From: JAAZLS01 sp964585925
Lineage (GTDB): Bacteria; Bacillota; Dethiobacteria; DTU022
Length of the DNA stretch: 35,068 nucleotides
Assembly: GCA_964585925.1 (NCBI GenBank)
Contig: CAZPFS010000022.1
Span: 1 to 35,068 of the forward strand
Direction of reading: 5' to 3'
Program-made: the position numbers and the translations under genes
Notes under the pieces: model-generated
Databases searched by the model: none
What the model saw: the letters and a program-made list of their open reading frames with translations, nothing else
Told to the model about the DNA's origin: nothing
Shown here: piece by piece, positions 1 to 6,015 of the stretch
How the letters are laid out: the number at the start of each line of letters is the position of its first letter
How positions within the stretch are numbered: the stretch's first letter is position 1

Positions 1-227
1 GGGTTTCAGACTTATTCGTTCTTGATTCTCGGCTGCTAACTGTCAAACTCCCGGATGGTCCGGCCGGTGATCCGGGTATAGATCAGGAGGATATCTGGCA
101 GGGGGTTGCCCGGTTCAATAAGCGGCCGCGCATATACACGGATGGGGTGGAGGACGAGGAAACGGGAATAGTGCAGGAGGTGGACCGGGAAAGCAACCGG
201 CGCCATAAGGATCAATCCTCCGACTAG
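1..227 (+). CDS. C-terminal fragment of a YteA/DksA-TraR-like protein
   Basis: This is an open frame entering from the left edge (first full codon at 3) and ending at TAG 225-227, so only the last 74 or so residues are present. It is acidic and charged. Stretches such as EDIWQGVARFNKRP and EDEETGIVQEVD resemble the tail of YteA-type proteins, a sporulation-associated branch of the DksA/TraR C4 zinc-finger family. The zinc finger would lie in the missing part. In many Clostridia a gene of this family sits just upstream of lspA, which supports the reading. The family call comes from recalled tail motifs and gene order, not from a complete domain. Confidence 0.6.
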   Translation, partial: VSDLFVLDSRLLTVKLPDGPAGDPGIDQEDIWQGVARFNKRPRIYTDGVEDEETGIVQEVDRESNRRHKDQSSD

Positions 228-229
228 GC

Positions 230-259
230 TTGTGCTCGGGTTTTGCCCTGTGTTAGAAT
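230..259 (+). promoter_or_regulatory. Probable sigma-A promoter for lspA-lgt-rluD
   Basis: A -35-like TTGTGC (230-235) is followed after 18 bp by TAGAAT (254-259). A TG dinucleotide at 251-252 makes it an extended -10. Transcription would begin near 266, after the in-frame TTG 243 and ATG 258, which argues that lspA starts at TTG 291. Confidence 0.5.
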
Positions 260-290
260 GCTTAAAAGGGTATGCGGTGGAGGGGACATT

Positions 291-746
291 TTGCGATTAT
301 TTGCGGTGGTGGCGGTAGTGGTTGGTCTGGATCAGCTGTCCAAGTATCTTATTGTCTCTTTTATGAGCGCCGGGCAAACAGTGGCGGTTATTCCCCGGTT
401 GTTGCATCTGACCTATATTAAAAATCCCGGGGCGGCTTTTGGCCTTTTGCCCTACCGGACTATATTATTTATTGCGATTACTTTGGTTGTCATGGTGTTC
501 ATGTTCATCTATTACCGTGCCCTGCCCAAGGGTTTTTACCTGATGCGGCTGGGTCTGGCCCTGCAACTGGGGGGAGCACTGGGCAATCTGGTAGACCGAT
601 TGCGCTATGGTCAGGTTATTGATTTTATTGATGTCAAATTCTTTCCCCCGGTGTTTAATCTGGCTGATATGGCGATTGTGATCGGCGTGGGCATATTTGT
701 AATTGCCTTCTGGCGTTTTTCCCCCCACCTGGAACGATCCTCGTGA
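291..746 (+). CDS. lspA: Lipoprotein signal peptidase (signal peptidase II)
   Basis: LspA is the membrane aspartyl protease that cleaves the signal peptide of prolipoproteins after Lgt has lipidated the lipobox cysteine. The 151-residue product has the usual four hydrophobic segments. It carries both signature motifs: GNLVDRLRYG (catalytic Asp about residue 102) and FNLADMAI (catalytic Asp about 126). I chose TTG 291 because GGTGGAGGGG ends six bases before it and it lies downstream of the proposed promoter. The frame is open up to TTG 243, which would add 16 residues. Its partner lgt follows after 47 bp, so the two lipoprotein-maturation steps are probably co-transcribed. Length and motifs are normal for the family. 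Confidence 0.96.
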   Translation: MRLFAVVAVVVGLDQLSKYLIVSFMSAGQTVAVIPRLLHLTYIKNPGAAFGLLPYRTILFIAITLVVMVFMFIYYRALPKGFYLMRLGLALQLGGALGNLVDRLRYGQVIDFIDVKFFPPVFNLADMAIVIGVGIFVIAFWRFSPHLERSS

Positions 747-793
747 ACCCGGATACTTACTGTTAATATTTTAAATGCGGGAGATGATTTCTG

Positions 794-1549
794 TTGAAAC
801 CGGTATTGATTGAAATCGGGAATTTTGCCATCTATTCGTACGGATTCATGCTTGCCCTGGCCCTGCTGGTATCTACCTTGGCGCTGTTGAGACAGGCTTC
901 CCGGGAAAAATTCAATCCGGATCATGTTCTGGAGGCGGTGATCGCCGCTTCGGTGGCCGGCCTGATCGGCTCCCGGCTATTGTATGTATTTTTGAACTGG
1001 GGGGACTACAGGGATGATCCGATCACCATATTGTTTACCCGCAGGGGGGGACTTTCCTTTTACGGGGCATTCCTGGGGGGGTTGATTGCCCTGTTTATCT
1101 GGTGCCGTTTCCGGAAGTTAAAGATCCTTGAACTGGCAGATTTGATGGCTCCTTACCTGGCGCTGGGTTATGCCTTCGGAAGGGTGGGCTGCTTTCTGAA
1201 CGGTTGCTGCTACGGCAAGATAAGCTCCGTGCCCTGGGCGTTTCCGGCCGCTTCGGTTGACAATGTTTTGCGCCACCCGGTTCAGCTTTACGCTTCTTTG
1301 GGAGGGCTGATTATATTTCTTATTTTGTACAAGATCAGGCCCGGGCGGCCTTTTGAGGGATTCCAGTTGATCATGTTGGGACTGTTATACGGTGTCTTAC
1401 GATTTACCACTGAATTTTTCAGGGATGTGCCGGTGGTCAGGTTTGGTTTGACCCAGGCTCAGATCTTCAGCCTGGGGCTGGCGATATTTTCCCTGCTCCT
1501 GTTGCTGATAATATTTGGAGTCAGGGGTTACCGGGGAAGCAAGGCGTGA
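794..1549 (+). CDS. lgt: Prolipoprotein diacylglyceryl transferase
   Basis: Lgt transfers the diacylglyceryl group of phosphatidylglycerol to the lipobox cysteine of prolipoproteins in the cytoplasmic membrane. The 251-residue product is polytopic. It contains the family hallmarks GGLSFYGAFLGG (about 95) and GRVGCFLNGCCYG (about 130), followed by HPVQLYASL. The start is TTG, with GGGAGATGA upstream. It lies just after lspA, whose product acts on the Lgt product, and is followed after seven bases by the rluD-like gene, so the three probably form one transcription unit. Nothing unusual was seen. Confidence 0.96.
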   Translation: MKPVLIEIGNFAIYSYGFMLALALLVSTLALLRQASREKFNPDHVLEAVIAASVAGLIGSRLLYVFLNWGDYRDDPITILFTRRGGLSFYGAFLGGLIALFIWCRFRKLKILELADLMAPYLALGYAFGRVGCFLNGCCYGKISSVPWAFPAASVDNVLRHPVQLYASLGGLIIFLILYKIRPGRPFEGFQLIMLGLLYGVLRFTTEFFRDVPVVRFGLTQAQIFSLGLAIFSLLLLLIIFGVRGYRGSKA

Positions 1550-1556
1550 TCAGTAA

Positions 1557-2483
1557 GTGAAACAGGAATTTTCCGTGCCCCCTGCCGAAAAAGGAAGCCG
1601 CCTGGATACCTTCATCTCCAACCATTTTGCGGATTTGTCCCGATCTAAAATCCAGGATCTGATTACCCGCGGCCAGGCTGCTGTCAACGGGGAAACCTGT
1701 CTGAACAAAAGCTCCCGCCTGGCTTCCGGGGATCGGGTAACCTTTAGCCTACCCCCTTGCGGCGAGCCCCCTGAGTTAAACCCGGAGCCGGTCTCCCTGG
1801 ATATTCTTTTTGAAGACGAAAATTTGCTGGTGATAAACAAGCCCCGGGGGATGGTGGTTCACCCCGGCCCCGGTCATTGTTCCGGAACCCTGGTCAATGC
1901 TCTTCTTCACCATTGCCGGGAGCTGTCCACCCTGGGAGGGCCGCTTCGGCCCGGAATTGTGCACCGCCTGGATAAAGATACTTCCGGCCTGCTGGTGGCG
2001 GCCAAAAACAATTTCACCCATCAGGAACTTTCAAGGCAATTCAAGGCCCGCCTGGTGGGGCGGGAGTATCTGGCCTTGGTTCACGGTAAAATGCCCGCGC
2101 CGGGGGGCCGGATCAGCGCGCCTCTGGGGCGTCACCCCCGCCACCGGCAGAAAATGGCGGTGGTGTCGGGAGGAAGGGAGGCGATCACCCGTTACCGGGT
2201 ATGGGCCTACCGGGGCAACTTCACTTTGCTGCGGGTGTTTCTGCATACCGGAAGGACACACCAGGTGCGGGTACATATGGCTTTCTTGGGGCATCCCGTG
2301 GTGGGCGACCCGGTGTACGGCCCCAAAAACAGGCAGAAGCTGCCCCTGGAATTTCAGGACGGGCAGGCCCTTCATGCCCGGCGGATCAAATTCGTTCACC
2401 CCCGCAGCTTGGAAACCATGACCTTCACCGCCCCCCTGCCCGACTATTTTCAAAGAGGCTTGCGTTCCCTTCGCGGAGATTGA
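1557..2483 (+). CDS. rluD: RluD-type 23S rRNA pseudouridine synthase
   Basis: This RluA/RluD-family enzyme isomerises uridines in large-subunit rRNA. The 308-residue protein has an N-terminal S4 RNA-binding domain (about 15-65, GSRLDTFISNHF then DLSRSKIQDLI). The catalytic domain carries the HRLDKDTSGLL motif, with the nucleophilic Asp at about residue 139. Later motifs include GRTHQVRVHMAFLGHPVVGDPVYG. The start is GTG, seven bases after the lgt stop. The exact target uridines (the RluD or YlyB role) cannot be read from sequence. Its last 34 bases overlap the tail of the convergent XRE-type gene. Placement after lspA is common in Firmicutes. Confidence 0.92.
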   Translation: MKQEFSVPPAEKGSRLDTFISNHFADLSRSKIQDLITRGQAAVNGETCLNKSSRLASGDRVTFSLPPCGEPPELNPEPVSLDILFEDENLLVINKPRGMVVHPGPGHCSGTLVNALLHHCRELSTLGGPLRPGIVHRLDKDTSGLLVAAKNNFTHQELSRQFKARLVGREYLALVHGKMPAPGGRISAPLGRHPRHRQKMAVVSGGREAITRYRVWAYRGNFTLLRVFLHTGRTHQVRVHMAFLGHPVVGDPVYGPKNRQKLPLEFQDGQALHARRIKFVHPRSLETMTFTAPLPDYFQRGLRSLRGD

Positions 2484-3616
2484 TCCGGTATATAATGGCG
2501 GGCCAGCATGTAGGCGATCGTGGCGCCGAGGACAACCAGAAAGGGACCCGGTTTGAATTGGAAGTGGTAAAAACTTACTCCGTTTATATCGCCGGTGGTT
2601 AAACCTGCGCCGATAAAGTACAGCGAGGCAAAAGCATAAAGCAGGTTTCTGATCCCTGCCGCCAGCAATAGAAGACGTTCAATCTTAATCCTGCTTTTAT
2701 AGATCGGTACCGCCATGGCGGCCATGGCCGGCGCCAGCATAACAAGGGAGCAGGGGATATTGAAGAAAGAGAAACGGGGATGAAAGCGATCGATCAGGGC
2801 GAAAGCGGGAAAAAGAAAAAGCAGAAAGCCCTGAACCAGGTTCATCCGGCGCAAATTGCATACCGGGTACACCGGTCGGGGATTACTTAAATAAAGTTTA
2901 TCCCTGAACGCATTCAACAGCAGTGTGACGAGCAAAGCGATTGTGGCCAGCAGAAGGGGCAGTATAGCCAAATATGAGCCCATGCTGATCACACTGTCAA
3001 CATAGTAGCGGTCCCGGATAAGGACAAACGGCAGCGACAGTACGATCACCGCCATGTTGATCATATAAACGGCAAATGAATGCCGATTGGCTGTTTTTCG
3101 TAATGGATTAAGCATTTCGGTGTTTTCCTCAATGATTTCATGATCCCTGGTGGAGATCCGAACCGCATTGGTCAGGAAGAGTTCCACCGTAATACTGGCC
3201 GTGCTGAGGATAAGCATGATTCCGAAGCCGATAAGGGGGCGGTAAAAGGCATAAGCGGTGGTGAAAAGGCAGATCAAACCGATTAAAGCCAGAGCCCCCG
3301 CCAAACAGGAGAAATTCTGAAACCGGACGATCTGGCTGTTCACGATGCGCCGGATCTGTTTTTCGGTCTTGACCGCCGATTTTTCCGGTTCCCGGTCAGG
3401 AGAGGGGAGGCGTTTCCCCCGCAGAATTTCATCACTGGTTACTTCGAAAAGTTCCGCCAGTGCGGGAATAATGGTAATTTCCGGATAACCGTCATCCCGC
3501 TCCCACTTGCTGATCGTTTTGTTGGAGACGTTCAGCCGTTCGGCCACCTCCTGCTGGGTCATCCCCCGGGATTTCCTCAAGGCGGCGATAAAACTTCCGA
3601 TTGTCTTTCTTTCCAT
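2450..3616 (-). CDS. Membrane-anchored XRE-family transcriptional regulator
   Basis: The 388-residue protein has a cytoplasmic N-terminal helix-turn-helix of the Cro/C1 (XRE) class at about residues 5-65 (TQQEVAERLNVSNKTISKWER, then LAELFEVTSDEIL). A charged linker follows, then about eight hydrophobic segments between roughly 104 and 370, so it looks like a DNA-binding domain tethered to a polytopic membrane domain. Such fusions are common in Clostridia, but the signal they sense and the targets are unknown. The start ATG 3616 is preceded by GGGAGAG. Two copies of a 7-bp motif flank its probable -10 box and suggest autoregulation. The 3' end overlaps the convergent rluD gene. It lies downstream of the NFACT gene on the same strand but has its own promoter-like sequence. 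Confidence 0.85.
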   Translation of the reverse strand: MERKTIGSFIAALRKSRGMTQQEVAERLNVSNKTISKWERDDGYPEITIIPALAELFEVTSDEILRGKRLPSPDREPEKSAVKTEKQIRRIVNSQIVRFQNFSCLAGALALIGLICLFTTAYAFYRPLIGFGIMLILSTASITVELFLTNAVRISTRDHEIIEENTEMLNPLRKTANRHSFAVYMINMAVIVLSLPFVLIRDRYYVDSVISMGSYLAILPLLLATIALLVTLLLNAFRDKLYLSNPRPVYPVCNLRRMNLVQGFLLFLFPAFALIDRFHPRFSFFNIPCSLVMLAPAMAAMAVPIYKSRIKIERLLLLAAGIRNLLYAFASLYFIGAGLTTGDINGVSFYHFQFKPGPFLVVLGATIAYMLARHYIPDQSPRRERKPL

Positions 3617-3642
3617 TACCGACTCTCTCCCTTGTTTTACCG

Positions 3643-3675
3643 TATGACCAACAACATTGTATCAATTCTATGACC
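3643..3675 (-). promoter_or_regulatory. Candidate promoter/operator of the XRE-type membrane regulator
   Basis: On the minus strand a TACAAT -10-like box (3656-3661) lies between two direct copies of GGTCATA (3669-3675 and 3643-3649), spaced 26 bp centre to centre. No good -35 box is seen at 17 bp. The repeat pair around the -10 is a plausible autoregulatory site for the HTH domain encoded just downstream. This is inference from layout only. Confidence 0.4.
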
Positions 3676-3761
3676 GAGAGAGGGACAAAGCAACCTATGG
3701 TTTGGCGATTATGTCTACTAACCGTAGAAATGAGGACCGGTAGACGTATGGGGGAGGGTTG

Positions 3762-3789
3762 GGCTGAGGGGGGTGCACTCTCCTCAGCC
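3762..3789 (-). terminator. Hairpin at the end of the NFACT gene
   Basis: GGCTGAGG (3762-3769) and CCTCAGCC (3782-3789) form an 8-bp stem with a 12-base loop that overlaps the NFACT stop codon. No clear T-run follows on the minus strand, so it may be a weak terminator or an mRNA 3'-end structure. Confidence 0.35.
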
Positions 3790-5538
3790 TGTTCCTTTTT
3801 CGCCAGGGGAGAGGGAATCCCGGGATTGATCTATTAATTGACGCAGCTTTCCGGAATCAGGCCTGACGGTGATTGTCCGGTAGTTGGTGTACAGAACCTG
3901 GCCGGGCTTTCTGCCGGGTGAACGACGGACAAATTTTATGGCGGTATAGTCCACCTCCACGGCCGTGCTTTCCCTTCCTTTGCTGAAGTAAGCAGCCAGT
4001 AGGGCGGCTTCCTCCAGCAGATCCGCAGGAGGCGGATAAGGGGAGTCCTTGATCAGAACATGGCTTCCGGGCAGCCCCCGGGCGTGCAGCCAGGTATCCT
4101 GCCGGGAGGCAAGTTTAAAGGTCAGCAGATCGTTTTGACGTTGATTACGCCCAACCAGGATGGTATTCCCTTCTGCGGCGCGAAATGCCAGGGGCAGGGA
4201 AATTATCTGTTTTCCGGCGGCGGCAGTTTTTCGGGAGGGGTCTTCAAGCAGCTGCCGGATCACCTGCAGCAGGTTCTGATCAGCCTCTTCTATTTCGTTT
4301 AATAGCTGTTTCCAGTAAGCTATTTCCGATCGGGTTAATTTCAGATGTTCAAGGGTCTTCTCGCCGGTCAGTTTTGCTTTCCGGTAAAGTTTGAAATATT
4401 TTTGAGCGTTCCCGGAAGCCGACAGCCGGGGGTCTAGAGGGATCAGGATCGATCTTTCCGGATGGTAAAGATCCGGGAGTTCCACCTGTTCGGATTTGGA
4501 AGGTATCTGCCGGGCAAAGGACAGCAGGGTTTCTCCGTAAAGACGGAACCGCTCCTTATTTTCCACCCGTTTTAGATCCTGCTGTTGTTCGGAGAGCTTG
4601 CGTTCTGCCCTGGCCAACTTTTTGCCGGCTTTTAATTGCAGTTGCCGGCGCAGGCTGCCGGTATTTTCCTGCTCGATGTGGTGACGGTAATAGTCATCCA
4701 ACAGCTCGTTCATGGTGCGGTAATTCTTTTGGGGCGAACCAAGATGGGTAAGCCGGTAGGGGGCATATTTGTTCGCGGATAGAGCCCAACACGGCTGTGT
4801 CCGGCCGTTTCGGGAATTCTGGAACATTAACTGCAGTTCCTCCACCAGGCGGCGGGCGGATTCTGCCGGTTGTTCCGGGTCCCAGCGCCCCCGGTAAACC
4901 AGTTCTTCGGCCGCCAGGGGGGATACCCCGTGTACCAATTCCAGCAGAGCCTTCTGCGGTGGTTTTCCGGCTACACTTAATTCCACCAGTTGTTCTTTCA
5001 GGGAATCCGGGCCAGGATGGTGGGGATCCAGCTTTTCGGGTACGGGGGGCGGCAGATATATCTCTTCATTGAGGGTAGCCCGGCAGCGATTTTGTTCCAG
5101 GCTGCTTCTTTTTAGCGCTCCCAGGATCTGTCCCCTCTCATTGGTCAGGATAAAATTGCTTCTCCGCCCCATGATCTCGGCGATCAGGTCCACTGTAAAC
5201 AACCCTTCCCTCGAACTGACCGTAAATACCACGATTCTCTCCAGAGGCGGCTGACGGATTGCTTGAATCACTCCTCCGGTCAGGTATTTTCGGAGCAGCA
5301 TGCAAAACGGCGAGGGTTGTTCCGGATGCCGGTAGAAACCGGCGGTGAGGTGAATTCTGGAGTGCTGGGGATGGGCCGACAACAACAGGCGGGTTTTCCC
5401 CCCGGGGTGATGCTCTCCGTGCATATACAGGTAGATCAGCACCTCGTAGCGAGAAGGCTGGTAAATACGATCGATCCTCGCCCCGGTGAACGCACCGATC
5501 TCGGCCACCACCGCCGTTATGGTCAATAGATCTGCCAT
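3784..5538 (-). CDS. rqcH: NFACT-family ribosome quality-control protein (RqcH / fibronectin-binding protein A-like)
   Basis: The 584-residue product belongs to the NFACT family. Bacterial RqcH binds stalled 50S subunits carrying peptidyl-tRNA and adds a C-terminal alanine tail that marks the chain for proteolysis. Visible parts are the NFACT-N domain (LLLSAHPQHSRIHLT about 51-65, PFCMLLRKYL about 77-86), a central coiled-coil-rich region (about 280-440, including RAERKLSEQQQDLKRVENK) and the NFACT-R domain (TWLHARGLPGSHV, AAYFSKGR). The start is ATG 5538, behind GGGGGTGAGG; a GTG at 5550 lies inside that ribosome-binding site. It has a convincing promoter. The DR pair of NFACT-N, important for tRNA handling in B. 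subtilis RqcH, reads Glu100-Arg101 here. Older annotation calls this family fibronectin-binding protein. Confidence 0.9.
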   Translation of the reverse strand: MADLLTITAVVAEIGAFTGARIDRIYQPSRYEVLIYLYMHGEHHPGGKTRLLLSAHPQHSRIHLTAGFYRHPEQPSPFCMLLRKYLTGGVIQAIRQPPLERIVVFTVSSREGLFTVDLIAEIMGRRSNFILTNERGQILGALKRSSLEQNRCRATLNEEIYLPPPVPEKLDPHHPGPDSLKEQLVELSVAGKPPQKALLELVHGVSPLAAEELVYRGRWDPEQPAESARRLVEELQLMFQNSRNGRTQPCWALSANKYAPYRLTHLGSPQKNYRTMNELLDDYYRHHIEQENTGSLRRQLQLKAGKKLARAERKLSEQQQDLKRVENKERFRLYGETLLSFARQIPSKSEQVELPDLYHPERSILIPLDPRLSASGNAQKYFKLYRKAKLTGEKTLEHLKLTRSEIAYWKQLLNEIEEADQNLLQVIRQLLEDPSRKTAAAGKQIISLPLAFRAAEGNTILVGRNQRQNDLLTFKLASRQDTWLHARGLPGSHVLIKDSPYPPPADLLEEAALLAAYFSKGRESTAVEVDYTAIKFVRRSPGRKPGQVLYTNYRTITVRPDSGKLRQLIDQSRDSLSPGEKGTG

Positions 5539-5562
5539 CAATAGCCTCACCCCCGCAGAATT

Positions 5563-5591
5563 ATTATAAACGCAATTCCCTGGAGGTTCAA
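5563..5591 (-). promoter_or_regulatory. Sigma-A promoter for the NFACT gene
   Basis: On the minus strand TTGAAC (5586-5591) is followed after exactly 17 bp by TATAAT (5563-5568), 24 bp before the ATG at 5538. The boxes and spacing match a housekeeping promoter, giving a very short leader. Confidence 0.75.
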
Positions 5592-5596
5592 ATAAA

Positions 5597-5824
5597 TCCC
5601 CCCCGGCCCCCCTTTTCTAAAGGGGGGGAGTTTTGGATTCCCCGGCCCCTTTTCCAAGGGGAGTTTTGGATTCCCCGGCTTCTCTTTTCCAAGGGGGGCT
5701 TTCGATCCCCGGTTTCCCTTTTCCAAAGAGGGGTTGGATTCCCCGGCCCCCTTTTCCAAGGGGGGGCTTTCGATCCCCGGTTTCCCTTTTTCAAAGGGGG
5801 TTGGATCCCCCGGCCCCATTCGAT
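5597..5824. repeat. Tandem GC-rich hairpin repeats (family A, about 7 degenerate units)
   Basis: About seven degenerate units of roughly 32-40 bp are arrayed head to tail. Each has a CCCCGG start, a C-run/TTTTCCAA/G-run palindrome such as CCCCCTTTTCCAAGGGGG, and an end alternating between TTTTGGATT and CTTTCGAT. Each palindrome could form a hairpin in DNA or RNA. Open frames cross the array on both strands only because the unit is low in stop codons. They encode degenerate proline- and glycine-rich repeats (such as PLEKG) and I do not treat them as genes. Confidence 0.85.
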
Positions 5825-5944
5825 GGGGACAGATCTATCTGGCAGACCTGTCCCCATACCTTCTAAGGGGACAGATCTATCTGGCAGACCTGTCCCCATA
5901 CCTTCTAAGGGGACGGACCTATCTGGCAGGCCTGTCCCCATACC
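5825..5944. repeat. Three tandem REP-like 42-bp repeats (family B)
   Basis: Units at 5825-5866 and 5867-5908 look identical, and a diverged third runs 5909-5944. Each contains GGGGACAG and its inverse CTGTCCCC (changed at the inner bases in unit 3) around a loop of about 15 bases, giving an 8-bp stem. The same stem sequence recurs singly at 16335-16365, so this looks like a dispersed palindromic (REP-type) element. GGGGACAG-type repeats are known near IS200-like Y1 transposase elements in many bacteria. No such transposase lies in this window. Confidence 0.85.
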
Positions 5945-6015
5945 TCTGACATAAATCGGCCGGCAGGGCATAACATTTATTATGATCATCAACCGGGCAG
6001 GGATGGAGGTTTTTG

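Noticed and set aside
5597..5944. Possible CRISPR array
   Set aside because: Units are directly adjacent with no unique spacers, repeats are degenerate, and no cas gene is nearby.
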